DNA of 64,000 nt from Orlajensenia leifsoniae (lineage in GTDB: Bacteria > Actinomycetota > Actinomycetes > Actinomycetales > Microbacteriaceae), in the NCBI RefSeq assembly GCF_004570845.1, contig NZ_SPQZ01000004.1, positions 310,001 to 374,000 on the forward strand, written 5' to 3'. Positions 1 to 7,860 of this stretch are shown here, piece by piece. The first letter of the stretch is position 1. The number at the start of each line of letters is the position of its first letter. The notes below the pieces were generated by a model. That model had not been told where the DNA came from, ran no database searches, and saw only the letters and a program-made list of their open reading frames with translations. Made by a program: the position numbers and the translations under genes.

Positions 1-674
1 TGCTGTCGCGCGTGCGGGTCGCCGTCGTGAGCACGGGATCCGAGTTGGTCGCCCCGGGCCAGCCCTTGGGGGCGGGCGAGATCCCTGACTCCAACGGGAT
101 CGCACTGCAGGCTGCTGTCGCGGCCGCAGGCGCCGTCGTCGTCTCGGCCGCTCGCGTGCGCGATGACGCCGAGGAGCTGCGCGCTCGGTTCGACGCCGCC
201 ATCGATGCCGGCGCCGAGCTGATGCTCACCAGCGGCGGAGTCTCGATGGGCGATCACGAGGTGGTGCGCGACCTGCTCGAGCCGCTCGGAGCCTGGGTCG
301 GTGCCGTCGCCATGCAGCCCGGGGGACCGCAGGCCACGGCGACGTATCGCGGCCTGCCCGTGATCTGCTTCCCGGGCAACCCCGTGAGCAGCCAGCTGTC
401 GTTCGCCCTGTTCGTGGCGCCGGTGCTGCGCGAGATCGCCGGGCTGCCCGTCGCCAGGCGCGAGGAGCGCGCTGTGGCGGCATCCGTCACCTCCATCGTC
501 GGTCGTCGGCAGTATCTCCGCGGGCGTCGGATGCCGGACGGCGCGGTCGAGGTCGTCGGTGGACCCGGCTCGCACCTCGTAGCAGCGCTCGCGACCGCGG
601 ACGTGCTCGTCATCGTTCCCGAAGCCGTCGCTGCTCTCGCCGCCGGTGATCTCGTGGAAGTGTTGGAGCTATGA
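1..674 (+). CDS. moeA: Molybdopterin molybdenumtransferase MoeA, C-terminal part (5' cut by window edge)
   Basis: Inserts molybdate into adenylylated molybdopterin, the last common step of molybdenum cofactor synthesis. The frame is already open at base 3, so the true start lies outside the window; about 220 residues of a roughly 400-residue family remain. Visible family motifs are VAVVSTGSEL, the loop SGGVSMGDHE, and QPGGPQATATYRGLPVICFPGNPVS, which belong to the MoeA/MogA-like molybdopterin-binding domain, followed by the C-terminal beta domain. Its stop overlaps the start of the moaC-mog fusion (ATGA), so the two are probably translationally coupled. The identification is secure from motifs and neighbours. 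Confidence 0.93.
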   Translation, partial: LSRVRVAVVSTGSELVAPGQPLGAGEIPDSNGIALQAAVAAAGAVVVSAARVRDDAEELRARFDAAIDAGAELMLTSGGVSMGDHEVVRDLLEPLGAWVGAVAMQPGGPQATATYRGLPVICFPGNPVSSQLSFALFVAPVLREIAGLPVARREERAVAASVTSIVGRRQYLRGRRMPDGAVEVVGGPGSHLVAALATADVLVIVPEAVAALAAGDLVEVLEL

Positions 675-1771
675 CCGAGAAGCACGAGCACCACGACGTC
701 ACGGCATTGAGCCACGTCGACGACCAGGGCCGCGCCCGCATGATCGACGTCGGCGGCAAGGACGTCACGCGTCGCGTCGCCGTGGCCACCGGCCGCCTCA
801 CGACCACGCCCGAGGTGGTGGCGCTCGTGATCGCCGACGGCATGCCGAAGGCGGACGTGCTCGCGACGGCGCGCATCGCCGGCATCCAGGGTGCCAAGCG
901 CACGAGCGAGCTCATCCCGCTCTGCCACCTCCTGCCGCTCGACTCCGTGAAGCTCGAGTTCGGCTTCGACGGCGACAGCATCTCCATCCGGGCGCGGGTC
1001 TCGGTGACGGGTCGCACGGGCGTCGAGATGGAGGCCCTCACCGCCGTGGCCATCGCCGGGCTCACCCTGCACGACATGGTCAAGGCCGTCGACCCCGGCG
1101 CCGAGCTCGGCGGCATCCGCCTGCTCGAGAAGACCGGGGGGAAGCGCGGACACTGGGTGGCCGAGGGTGCCACCGGTGACCTGCTCGTCGATTCGCCGGT
1201 GACGGATGCTGCTGCAGATGCCGCCGCCGTGCCTGAGGCCGCCGCTGTGCCCGATGCCACCGTCCCGTCGCCCGGCTCGGCCGTCGTCGTCGTGGCTTCG
1301 ACGAGCGCCGCCGCCGGCACGTCGACGGATGCGACGGGTCCGGTGATCGTCGACTGGCTGCAGGCCGCGGGCTACGCGGTCGACGCTCCCGTCGTCGTGG
1401 CCGACGCCGACGTCGCGGCGGCGCTGGCCGAAGCCCTCGCCGGCTCGCCGCGCATCATCATCACGACCGGAGGCACCGGGCTGCACCCGCAGGACCGAAC
1501 ACCCGAGGCCACGAGCGCCCTGCTCGACCGCGAGTTGCCCGGGATCGCCGAGGCGATCCGTGCCGCCGGTCGGGCCGTCACACCCACGGCCGCGCTCAGC
1601 CGCGCCGTGGCCGGACTCGCCGGCGACACCATCATCGTGAACCTGCCGGGATCGCCCGGCGGCGTGCGCGACGGCCTCGGCGTGCTGGGCGAGGTGCTGC
1701 CGCATCTCGTCGACCAGCTCGCCGGCGGCGGGCATGGCGGGCAGCGCGAACGGGGCCACCACCATGCCTGA
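671..1771 (+). CDS. moaC-mog: Bifunctional cyclic pyranopterin monophosphate synthase / molybdopterin adenylyltransferase (MoaC-Mog fusion)
   Basis: One 366-residue protein carries two Moco enzymes. Residues about 1-170 are MoaC, which makes cyclic pyranopterin monophosphate; seen motifs include MIDVGGKDVTRR, SELIPLCHLLPLDSVK and LHDMVKAVDPGAELGG. Residues about 200-360 are MogA/MoaB-like, with ITTGGTGLHPQDRTPE and NLPGSPGGVRDGL. They are joined by an Ala/Pro/Val-rich linker (about 178-200). Such MoaC/MoaB fusions are known in actinobacteria. The start overlaps the moeA stop, and the end overlaps moaE, so all three are probably co-transcribed and coupled. Confidence 0.95.
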   Translation: MTEKHEHHDVTALSHVDDQGRARMIDVGGKDVTRRVAVATGRLTTTPEVVALVIADGMPKADVLATARIAGIQGAKRTSELIPLCHLLPLDSVKLEFGFDGDSISIRARVSVTGRTGVEMEALTAVAIAGLTLHDMVKAVDPGAELGGIRLLEKTGGKRGHWVAEGATGDLLVDSPVTDAAADAAAVPEAAAVPDATVPSPGSAVVVVASTSAAAGTSTDATGPVIVDWLQAAGYAVDAPVVVADADVAAALAEALAGSPRIIITTGGTGLHPQDRTPEATSALLDRELPGIAEAIRAAGRAVTPTAALSRAVAGLAGDTIIVNLPGSPGGVRDGLGVLGEVLPHLVDQLAGGGHGGQRERGHHHA

Positions 1772-2177
1772 GGTCTTCGCCAGGGTCTCGGCCGATCGGC
1801 TCGACCGCGCCGCCATCGAGGCCTTTGTGCTCACGCCTCAGGACGGCGCGATGGTGACCTTCGAGGGCGTCATCCGCGATCACGACCACGGCGAGAGCGT
1901 CGAGCTGCTCGACTACGAGGCGCATCCCGATGCCGAGGAGTTCCTGCGCACGGTGTGCGTGGAGATCGCGGAGGAGTTCGGCGTGCGCGTGGCCGCGGCG
2001 CATCGCATCGGACGGCTGGGCGTCGGCGACGTCGCCCTCGTCGCCAGCGTGGCGTCGGCGCATCGGGCCGACGCCTTCGCCGCATGCTCGGCCCTGGTCG
2101 ACCGCATCAAGGAGCGCACTCCCATCTGGAAGCGCCAGCACCTGGCGACGGGCACGACGGAGTGGGTGAACCTCTAG
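1764..2177 (+). CDS. moaE: Molybdopterin synthase catalytic subunit MoaE
   Basis: Large subunit of molybdopterin synthase, which uses sulfur from thiocarboxylated MoaD to make the dithiolene. The family pattern is visible: GAMVTFEGVIRDHD near the N terminus, YEAHPDAEEF, RIGRLGVGDVALVASVAS and the C-terminal KERTPIWKRQ with the active-site lysines. I chose the ATG at 1764, which gives a family-like N terminus MPEVFARVS (137 residues) and an overlap with the stop of the preceding gene; an in-frame ATG at 1734 would add ten residues. Neither has a strong ribosome binding site, fitting translational coupling. Its partner moaD is on the opposite strand, facing it. Confidence 0.93.
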   Translation: MPEVFARVSADRLDRAAIEAFVLTPQDGAMVTFEGVIRDHDHGESVELLDYEAHPDAEEFLRTVCVEIAEEFGVRVAAAHRIGRLGVGDVALVASVASAHRADAFAACSALVDRIKERTPIWKRQHLATGTTEWVNL

Positions 2178-2182
2178 CCGCT

Positions 2183-2309
2183 CCCGCTCGCAGAGGCAGC
2201 GACGAAGTCGCCGCACCCGCTCGCAGAGGCAGCGACGAAGTCGCCGCCGAAGCGGAGGGCACCGCTCACCTCGGCTTCGGCGCAGCCGCGCGTCTGTGCC
2301 TCTGCCAGC
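2183..2309. repeat. Tandem 32-base repeat with partly complementary downstream arm between convergent moaE and moaD
   Basis: Two identical 32-base units lie at 2183-2214 and 2216-2247 (core CTCGCAGAGGCAGCGACG). Further on, TGCCTCTGCCAGCGGG (about 2298-2313) is nearly the reverse complement of the unit's left end (CCCGCTCGCAGAGGCA), so a long imperfect hairpin is possible. The position between two converging genes fits a bidirectional terminator or a REP-like element. Closely related sequence recurs at 21315-21520, also between convergent genes. Confidence 0.7.
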
Positions 2310-2322
2310 GGGGGGGGGGGGG
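2310..2322. repeat. Homopolymer of 13 G residues beside the moaD stop codon
   Basis: Bases 2310-2322 are an uninterrupted G run that directly abuts the moaD stop (CTA on +, 2323-2325). On the moaD strand it is a C13 tract just after the stop. Such tracts slip easily in replication and in sequencing. It lies outside both coding sequences, so its length should not change a protein. Confidence 0.95.
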
Positions 2323-2571
2323 CTACCCGCCGGAGAACGGCGGCAACACGTCGACGCGGGCGCCAAGGCGACGCGCCGGGTCGCGGGTCGCGAGGCCGTC
2401 GACCAGGAACGAGCCCGACGTCACGACGCGTGCCATCACCGGGCCGTAGCGCGCGACGAGGGCGGATCCGAGGTCGCTCACAGTGGCGTCCGAGTCGACG
2501 TCGAGCACCTCCTCCTCGCGCCCGGCGGCCTCAGCGGCCGCAGCGAAGTAGCGCACGTGCACGTCGGCCAC
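2323..2571 (-). CDS. moaD: Molybdopterin synthase sulfur carrier subunit MoaD
   Basis: Small ubiquitin-like sulfur carrier of molybdopterin synthase. From the GTG at 2571 the protein is 82 residues, starts VADVHVRYFAAAAEAAG and ends DVLPPFSGG, the Gly-Gly tail that is adenylated and thiocarboxylated. The frame stays open further upstream, but that would overlap moaA heavily; the GTG chosen lies two bases after the moaA stop, so moaA and moaD form one - strand unit. The length and Gly-Gly end are typical of the family. Confidence 0.9.
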   Translation of the reverse strand: MADVHVRYFAAAAEAAGREEEVLDVDSDATVSDLGSALVARYGPVMARVVTSGSFLVDGLATRDPARRLGARVDVLPPFSGG

Positions 2572-2573
2572 GC

Positions 2574-3641
2574 CTAACCGCCGATCCCGCCCATCGACCG
2601 CGCGGGTCGATGGAAGTCGGCTGCGTCGATGCCGTGGCCGGCCTGCTTGTTCCACATGGCGGCGCGCCAGCGGTCGGCGATGTCGGCATCCGTCGCACCG
2701 GAGCGCAGCAGACCACGCAGGTCGGTCTCGTCATCGCCGAAGAGGCAGGAGCGCACCGTTCCCTCGGCGGTGACGCGGGTGCGGTCGCAGGCGCCGCAGA
2801 ACGAGCGCGTGACCGAGGCGATGATGCCGACCGTCGCGGCCCCGCCGTCGACGGTCCACTGCTCGGCCGGCGCCGAGGGGTCCTCGCGGGCGACCGGGGT
2901 CAGTACGAAGCGCTCGCCGAGAACGGCCAGCAGTTCGGCCGCGTCGACCATGTTGTCGCGACGCCAGGTCTCGTCGGCATCGAGCGGCATCTGCTCGATG
3001 AAGCGCAGCCTGCAGTCGTGCGCCACGGCCCAGGCCAGCAGCTCGGGAGCATCGTGCAGGGTCTCGCGCATGAGCACGGCATTGATCTTGAGCGGGGTCA
3101 TCCCTGCCGCGTGTGCGGCGGCGATGCCGGCGAGCACGGCGTCGAGCCTGTCGCGGCGGGTGAGGCGGATGAAGTGCTCGCGGTCGAGAGTGTCGAGCGA
3201 CACGTTGATGCGCGTGAGGCCGGCATCGACGAGCGCCTGGGCCTTGCGGTCGAGGCCGATGCCGTTGGTGGTCATGGCGATCTGGATGGCCGGGGCCACC
3301 TCGTGCGAGCGGGCGATGATCTCGACCATGTCGGCGCGGGTGAGCGGCTCACCGCCGGTGAAGCGCACCTCCTTGACGCCCAGGTCGTGGTGCGCGATCC
3401 CGACGAGCCTGGCGATCTCGGATGCCGTCAGCAGGTCGTTACGCGGAATCGAGGGCAGACCCTCCGCCGGCATGCAGTACGTGCAGCGCAGCGAGCACTT
3501 CTCCGTGATGGAGATGCGGAGGTCCTCGGCGACGCGACCGAAACGATCGACCAGGCCTGTGACATCCGGTCGCCCGAGAGTGGACGGCGCCGCAGACGGG
3601 TCTCGCCGCAGGGCGGGGATTCCGAGCGTGATCGGCGTCAT
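2574..3641 (-). CDS. moaA: GTP 3',8-cyclase MoaA (radical SAM)
   Basis: First enzyme of Moco synthesis, converting GTP to 3',8-cyclo-7,8-dihydro-GTP. The radical-SAM cluster motif CSLRCTYC lies near residue 50, RFTGGEPL follows, and the second iron-sulfur site CGACDRTR plus a downstream CLF cysteine is near residues 270-295. The C terminus SMGGIGG carries the conserved Gly-Gly. The length of 355 residues is normal. Upstream, TAGGGT ends six bases before the ATG with no ribosome binding site, so the mRNA may be leaderless. moaD follows in the same unit. Confidence 0.96.
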   Translation of the reverse strand: MTPITLGIPALRRDPSAAPSTLGRPDVTGLVDRFGRVAEDLRISITEKCSLRCTYCMPAEGLPSIPRNDLLTASEIARLVGIAHHDLGVKEVRFTGGEPLTRADMVEIIARSHEVAPAIQIAMTTNGIGLDRKAQALVDAGLTRINVSLDTLDREHFIRLTRRDRLDAVLAGIAAAHAAGMTPLKINAVLMRETLHDAPELLAWAVAHDCRLRFIEQMPLDADETWRRDNMVDAAELLAVLGERFVLTPVAREDPSAPAEQWTVDGGAATVGIIASVTRSFCGACDRTRVTAEGTVRSCLFGDDETDLRGLLRSGATDADIADRWRAAMWNKQAGHGIDAADFHRPARSMGGIGG

Positions 3642-3750
3642 TCGTCAACCCTACGATCAATCTCGGACGCATTGCGTGACAGGGCTCCCTCGGCGTCACT
3701 ATCGTGAGGGAACTGCCGCCTTTTCCGTGCTGCAGTCGAAAGGGGATCCG

Positions 3751-4344
3751 ATGTCGTTCATCACCCGAGGATTCTCCGGACGTTCGCGTGACCGCGACCC
3801 TCGGATTCCACCGGGGCAGACGGAGGTCGGAGACTTCCCTGTGCTCTCGGCCGGACCGACGCCGCACATCGACACGGCCGAGTGGGAGTTCTCCATCGTG
3901 CCCGAGAGCGGAGAACCGCGCACGTGGTCGTGGGAGCAGCTCATGGCGGAGAAGATCGAGGAGGTGACGACCGACATCCACTGCGTCACGCACTGGACGA
4001 AGCTCGGCACCACCTGGCGTGGAGTGTCGCTCGACACCCTCTTCGCCGACGTCGAGACCAGCCAGGACTACGTGATGGCTCACAGCTACGGCGGCTACAC
4101 GACCAACGTGCCGCTCGACGAGTTGCTGAACGGCCAGGCCTGGATCGCCTTCGAGTTCGACGGCGAACCCCTGGACCCTGAGCACGGAGGGCCGGCACGC
4201 CTCATCGTGCCGCATCTCTACTTCTGGAAGAGCGCCAAGTGGGTGCGCAGCCTCGTGATGATGGCCGATGACGAGCCCGGGTTCTGGGAGCAGTCCGGCT
4301 ACCACATCCACGGCGACCCCTGGAAAGAGGAACGCTACTGGTGA
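3751..4344 (+). CDS. Sulfite-oxidase-like molybdopterin-dependent oxidoreductase
   Basis: A 197-residue protein with the oxidoreductase molybdopterin-binding domain, here nearly the whole protein and without the dimerisation domain of true sulfite oxidases. The cysteine in HCVTHWTKLGTTWRG (about residue 75) is the likely Mo ligand, and HLYFWKSAKWVRSL matches the family. A ribosome binding site AAAGGGGA precedes the ATG. No signal peptide is seen, so it is probably cytoplasmic. The next gene overlaps it (GTGA) and encodes a flavin reductase, a plausible electron partner. The substrate is unknown; small proteins of this type (YuiH-like) remain uncharacterised. Its placement next to the Moco genes supports cofactor use. 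Confidence 0.87.
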   Translation: MSFITRGFSGRSRDRDPRIPPGQTEVGDFPVLSAGPTPHIDTAEWEFSIVPESGEPRTWSWEQLMAEKIEEVTTDIHCVTHWTKLGTTWRGVSLDTLFADVETSQDYVMAHSYGGYTTNVPLDELLNGQAWIAFEFDGEPLDPEHGGPARLIVPHLYFWKSAKWVRSLVMMADDEPGFWEQSGYHIHGDPWKEERYW

Positions 4345-5129
4345 GTGGCGCATCCGACACAGCCTGGCGCGTCGGCACGGTGGTGGAGGCCCACCCGGAG
4401 ACACCGAGCGCCCGGCGCATCATCATCGACGTCGATGGCTGGCCGGGCAACATCGCCGGGCAGCACCTCGACGTGCGTCTGACCGCCCCCGACGGCTATT
4501 CGGCGACGCGTTCCTACTCGATCGCCTCGGCGGGGCCCGGCAGCCGCGTCGACCTCGCCGTCGACAAGTTGCCCGACGGTGAGGTGTCGCCGTTCCTCGT
4601 CGACGACCTCATGGTGGGCGACATGCTCGAGATCCACGGACCCCTCGGCGGCTGGTTCGTCTGGGAGCCGGATGCGGCTCCGGATGCTGCAGCCGAGCGT
4701 GACGGGGGCGGCAGTGTGGCGGCATCCGCCCGCCCCGTGCAGCTGATCGGCGGCGGGTCGGGTGTCGTCCCCCTCGTCGCCATGATCCGGTCGCACGTGG
4801 CCGCCGACGACTCGACGCCGTTCCGCCTGCTGTACTCGGTGCGCACGCCCGACGACGTGTTCTTCTCCGATGTCCTCGCCGACGACGGCGGGATGCCCGC
4901 ACTGCGCGTCGACCTCATCTACACGCGGCGCGCACCCGACGGCTGGCCCGTCACCCCTGCCCGCATCACGCGCGAGGTGGTGGAGTCGTCCGTCTTCCCG
5001 GCATCCGACAACCCCCGCGTGTACCTCTGCGGGTCGACGACGTTCGTCGAGACCGTTGCTGAGTGGCTCGTCGACCTGGGCCACGATCCGCGGTCCATCC
5101 GCACGGAACGCTTCGGAGGAACGTCATGA
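4341..5129 (+). CDS. FAD/NAD(P)-binding ferredoxin reductase-like protein
   Basis: A 262-residue ferredoxin-NADP reductase-type protein. Residues about 1-105 form the FAD barrel, with the flavin motif RSYSIAS near residue 55. Residues about 130-262 form the nucleotide-binding half, with GGGSGVVPLVAMIR and YLCGSTTFVETVAEWL. There is no plant-type 2Fe-2S domain. Its GTG start overlaps the stop of the molybdoenzyme gene by four bases, so electron transfer between NAD(P)H and that enzyme is a reasonable inference. A short Ala-rich insert (about 112-130) interrupts the domain junction. Confidence 0.88.
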   Translation: MSGASDTAWRVGTVVEAHPETPSARRIIIDVDGWPGNIAGQHLDVRLTAPDGYSATRSYSIASAGPGSRVDLAVDKLPDGEVSPFLVDDLMVGDMLEIHGPLGGWFVWEPDAAPDAAAERDGGGSVAASARPVQLIGGGSGVVPLVAMIRSHVAADDSTPFRLLYSVRTPDDVFFSDVLADDGGMPALRVDLIYTRRAPDGWPVTPARITREVVESSVFPASDNPRVYLCGSTTFVETVAEWLVDLGHDPRSIRTERFGGTS

Positions 5130-5380
5130 CGCATCTCGACGGAAACTCGCTCGCCGGCGTGCTCTCGGAGCTGTTCCGTTTCGACCCGACGACGGCGTCG
5201 GCTCGGTGCGCCGGCTGCGGCGCGATCGACGTGCTCGCCCGGGCGATGGTCTGGGAGGGGACGCCGGGAACAGTGGTGCGCTGCGCGAGCTGCGACAACG
5301 TGCTGGCCACGATCGTGGAGTCGGATGACAAGCTCTGGCTCAACTTCTCGGGGATCACCGCCGTCGAGGTGCGGCGCTGA
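5126..5380 (+). CDS. Small zinc-ribbon protein (DUF6510-like)
   Basis: An 84-residue protein with two CxxC pairs, CAGCGA (about residues 28-32) and CASCDN (about 55-58), which should bind one zinc. The start ATG overlaps the stop of the reductase gene (ATGA) and follows GGAGGA. It resembles the DUF6510 family, as far as I recall, which occurs beside such reductase and sulfite-oxidase-like genes; the function is unknown. The tight coupling suggests a third component or chaperone of the molybdoenzyme system, which is inference. A strong terminator follows. Confidence 0.75.
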   Translation: MTHLDGNSLAGVLSELFRFDPTTASARCAGCGAIDVLARAMVWEGTPGTVVRCASCDNVLATIVESDDKLWLNFSGITAVEVRR

Positions 5381-5431
5381 GACTCCGCACTGCCTGAGGG
5401 CCGCCCGAGCAGGACGGCCGCTGGACAAGAA

Positions 5432-5462
5432 AAGGGCCCGTGCGCGATGCGCACGGGCCCTT
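5432..5462. terminator. Bidirectional intrinsic terminator
   Basis: A perfect stem of AAGGGCCCGTGCGC against GCGCACGGGCCCTT with a 3-base GAT loop. It has As on the left and Ts on the right, so it can work both for the + strand molybdoenzyme operon and for the - strand small membrane protein gene that it faces. Confidence 0.9.
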
Positions 5463-5477
5463 CCTCAGTTCTTTGGA

Positions 5478-5642
5478 TCAGACGGACTTGCGTCCGCCGA
5501 TGACACGCAGCAGCCACGCGATGACCGCGATGACGAGCAGGATGATTCCGACCCAGATCAGCCAGTTGAGTGCCGAGACGAATCCACCCGTGAAGAGCAG
5601 GATGACGGCGACGACGGCCACGATGATGAGAAGAAGATTCAT
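5478..5642 (-). CDS. Small hydrophobic membrane protein, 54 residues
   Basis: Reading - from the ATG at 5642 gives MNLLLIIVAVVAVILLFTGG, then a short polar turn with SALNWLIWVG, a second hydrophobic segment (about residues 28-47) and a basic end RVIGGRKSV before TGA. Two membrane helices with a positive C terminus are predicted by eye. GGGAA precedes the start. Similar tiny two-helix proteins are common and uncharacterised in actinobacteria. The reading frame ends just before the shared terminator, which supports it as a real gene. Confidence 0.72.
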   Translation of the reverse strand: MNLLLIIVAVVAVILLFTGGFVSALNWLIWVGIILLVIAVIAWLLRVIGGRKSV

Positions 5643-5885
5643 ATTCTGTTGTTCCCGTTTTCTGTTGTGGGAGCCGACTTGTGACCGACACCCTCCGTGT
5701 GGGCCGCTTCACGATCACCCCTGTTGAGGGGGTTCCCGTTTGGGCCTCGCCAATTCTGGCATGGCCTGCGGAATCTTCCGAAGGGGTGGCAACGCGCCGC
5801 ATTTCTTGCTATAGAAGCGCGATCATGGCGACAAAACGTCACTTTCTTCGATGGCGCCCGCCCACCCCGTAGGGGGCGGCACCTC

Positions 5886-5898
5886 TACAATCGCGTTC
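5886..5898 (+). promoter_or_regulatory. -10 element for a leaderless message
   Basis: TACAAT at 5886-5891 ends seven bases before the ATG at 5899, and no ribosome binding site is present. This spacing puts the transcription start at or next to the start codon. Confidence 0.55.
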
Positions 5899-6948
5899 AT
5901 GACCTCTCTTCCCCGGGCGCTCCCGGTCTCCACGGCCGCGCCGCTGCGCGGCGGGCCGACACTGGCCTGGGGCGTGCTCGCACCGGGGATGATCGCGAAC
6001 GCGTTCGTCGGAACCCTGCACGCGAACACCGATCAGCGCGTCGTGGCCGTCGCGTCACGCAGCTCCGAGCGCGCGTCGCGCTTCGCGGCGGCACACGGCG
6101 TCGCGAACTGGTACGACTCCTACGAGGCGCTGGTGACGGATCCCGCCGTCGACATCGTCTACATCGCCTCGCCGCACAGCGAGCACCGCACGTTGGCGCT
6201 GTTGGCCATCGCCGCCGGAAAGAACGTCCTGGTGGAGAAGCCGATCGGCACCACCGCGGCCGAGGCGCGCGAGGTTGCTGCTGCGGCCGAGGCCGCCGGA
6301 GTCTTCGCCATGGAGGCGATGTGGTCGCGCTTCCTGCCGCAGACGACGGTGATCAACTCGCTGCTGGCCGATGGGGTGCTGGGCGACGTGCAGCTCGTGA
6401 CGGCGGACTTCGGCGGAAAGCCGGCGTTCGACCCGAGCAGCCGCATCTTCGACCCCGCCCTGGGTGGCGGTGCCCTGCTCGACCTCGGCATCTATCCCGT
6501 CTGGTTCGCGCACTTCGTGCTCGGCACTCCCACCGACGTCACGGCGACCGGAACCCTCGCGGCCACGGGCGTCGATGGTCAGACGTCGCTCGTGCTCGAC
6601 GGGGATGAGGGTGCGCAGGCGCTGCTCAGCACCTCGCTCTTCGTGCAGACCACGGCCGAGGCGCGCATCTTCGGAACGCGAGCGCGCATCGAGATCGATC
6701 CGCTGTTCCTCATGCCCGGCAGCTTCGCCCTCGTCGGCCCCGACGGTGCCGAGCTGCTCTGGCGCGATGAGTCGGGGCTCGAGGGCCGCGACGGGCTGGC
6801 CTGGCAGGCGGCATCCGTCGCCCGTGAGATCAGCGAGGGACGCACGCAGTCCGCGCTGCATCCGCTGCGCCGCTCGATCGCCGTGCTCGAGACCATCGAC
6901 GAGGCGCGCCGTCAAGTGCGCGCGATCGGGGCACCGCCGCGGGGATGA
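5899..6948 (+). CDS. Gfo/Idh/MocA family oxidoreductase
   Basis: A 349-residue NAD(P)-dependent dehydrogenase of the Gfo/Idh/MocA family. The Rossmann N terminus reads LAWGVLAPGMIANAFV, followed by VDIVYIASPHSEH and the catalytic-site motif LVEKPIGTT (near residue 115); the C-terminal half is the substrate-binding alpha/beta domain containing GGGALLDLGIYP. The closest type appears to be the trans-1,2-dihydrobenzene-1,2-diol or xylose-dehydrogenase-like subgroup, judged by memory. I chose the ATG at 5899 because TACAAT lies seven bases before it, the arrangement of a leaderless message. It stands alone, convergent with the next operon. Confidence 0.87.
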   Translation: MTSLPRALPVSTAAPLRGGPTLAWGVLAPGMIANAFVGTLHANTDQRVVAVASRSSERASRFAAAHGVANWYDSYEALVTDPAVDIVYIASPHSEHRTLALLAIAAGKNVLVEKPIGTTAAEAREVAAAAEAAGVFAMEAMWSRFLPQTTVINSLLADGVLGDVQLVTADFGGKPAFDPSSRIFDPALGGGALLDLGIYPVWFAHFVLGTPTDVTATGTLAATGVDGQTSLVLDGDEGAQALLSTSLFVQTTAEARIFGTRARIEIDPLFLMPGSFALVGPDGAELLWRDESGLEGRDGLAWQAASVAREISEGRTQSALHPLRRSIAVLETIDEARRQVRAIGAPPRG

Positions 6949-6963
6949 GCCTGTCCGGGTCGC

Positions 6964-7860
6964 TCAGCGTCTGACGGGTGCTGCCGCATCGAGGTGCACG
7001 CCCACGGCCGCCGAGAAGGCCTCCGAGGTGCGCTCGACGACGTCGGTCCAGAGTGAGTCCCAGATCTGCTGGTTGAAGATCTCGACCTCGATGTCGGCGC
7101 TGTAGCCCGTCGCGAGGACCGCGCGCGTGATGGCGCCGAAGTCGATCACGCCGTCTCCCGGATAGTGGCGCCCCAGAAGCACATCGGCTGGGAGTGGAGT
7201 CGCCCAGTCGCAGACCTGGTACGTGGCGATGCGGCCGCCGTCTCCGCCATGACCGCCCGCGCGGGCGATCTGCTCGAACAGCTGAGGATCCCACCAGACG
7301 TGGAAGGTGTCGACGACGACGCCGACGGTGGCGGGGTCGAACTGCTCGGCGATGTCGAGAGCCTGGCCGAGCATGGAGATGACGGCGCGGTCGGAGACGT
7401 ACATCGGGTGCAGCGGCTCGATCGCGAGTGTCACGCCGGCGGCTGCGGCATCCGGGGCCAGCTCGGCGATGGCGTCGCGCACCCGCTCGCGGGAGCCCGC
7501 GAGGTCGGTGCTTCCGGCGGGGATGCCTCCGGCCACGAGCACGAGCACGGCCTCGGATCCGGGTGCTCCGGCAGCGGCTAGGGTGGCCGTCTCCTCGATG
7601 GCGCGCCGGTTGTCATCGAGCGATGCTCGACGTTCGGGGCCTTCGGGGGAGGTGAAGAAGCCGGCGCGGCAGTAGGTCGACATCCGGAGCCCCGAGTCCT
7701 CGAGGCGGCGAGCCGCCTCGACGAGTCCGACCTCGGCGACGGGTTCACGCCACAGGCCGATGCTCTCGATTCCGGCGTCGCGAACGACCCGGAGAGCGTC
7801 GTCGAACGGCGCGTGCTTGATCGTGGCCTGGTTGATGCTGAGTCGGGGGTGCGCGCTCAT
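6964..7860 (-). CDS. Sugar phosphate isomerase/epimerase-type TIM barrel (AP endonuclease 2 family)
   Basis: A 298-residue xylose-isomerase-like TIM barrel, as in IolE, hydroxypyruvate isomerase and sugar epimerases. Seen features are LSINQATIK at the start, IGLWREPV, LAIEPLHPMY with a metal-ligand Glu, VVVDTFHVWWDP with Asp and His, and the late IEVEIFN Glu. These form the usual divalent-metal site. The ATG at 7860 overlaps the stop of the DUF993 gene (ATGA). As third gene of a unit with a dehydrogenase and an aldolase-like protein, it probably isomerises or cleaves an oxidised sugar; that is inference. Confidence 0.85.
   Translation of the reverse strand: MSAHPRLSINQATIKHAPFDDALRVVRDAGIESIGLWREPVAEVGLVEAARRLEDSGLRMSTYCRAGFFTSPEGPERRASLDDNRRAIEETATLAAAGAPGSEAVLVLVAGGIPAGSTDLAGSRERVRDAIAELAPDAAAAGVTLAIEPLHPMYVSDRAVISMLGQALDIAEQFDPATVGVVVDTFHVWWDPQLFEQIARAGGHGGDGGRIATYQVCDWATPLPADVLLGRHYPGDGVIDFGAITRAVLATGYSADIEVEIFNQQIWDSLWTDVVERTSEAFSAAVGVHLDAAAPVRR

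Noticed and set aside
2629-3750. Extension of the sulfite-oxidase-like gene upstream through moaA
   Set aside because: The frame is open by chance across the opposite strand of moaA. The ATG at 3751 has a ribosome binding site and begins the conserved domain.
5681-5872. Possible 63-residue + strand gene before the dehydrogenase at 5899
   Set aside because: No recognisable domain or ribosome binding site, and it overlaps the likely promoter region. The 256-base gap appears to hold promoters only.
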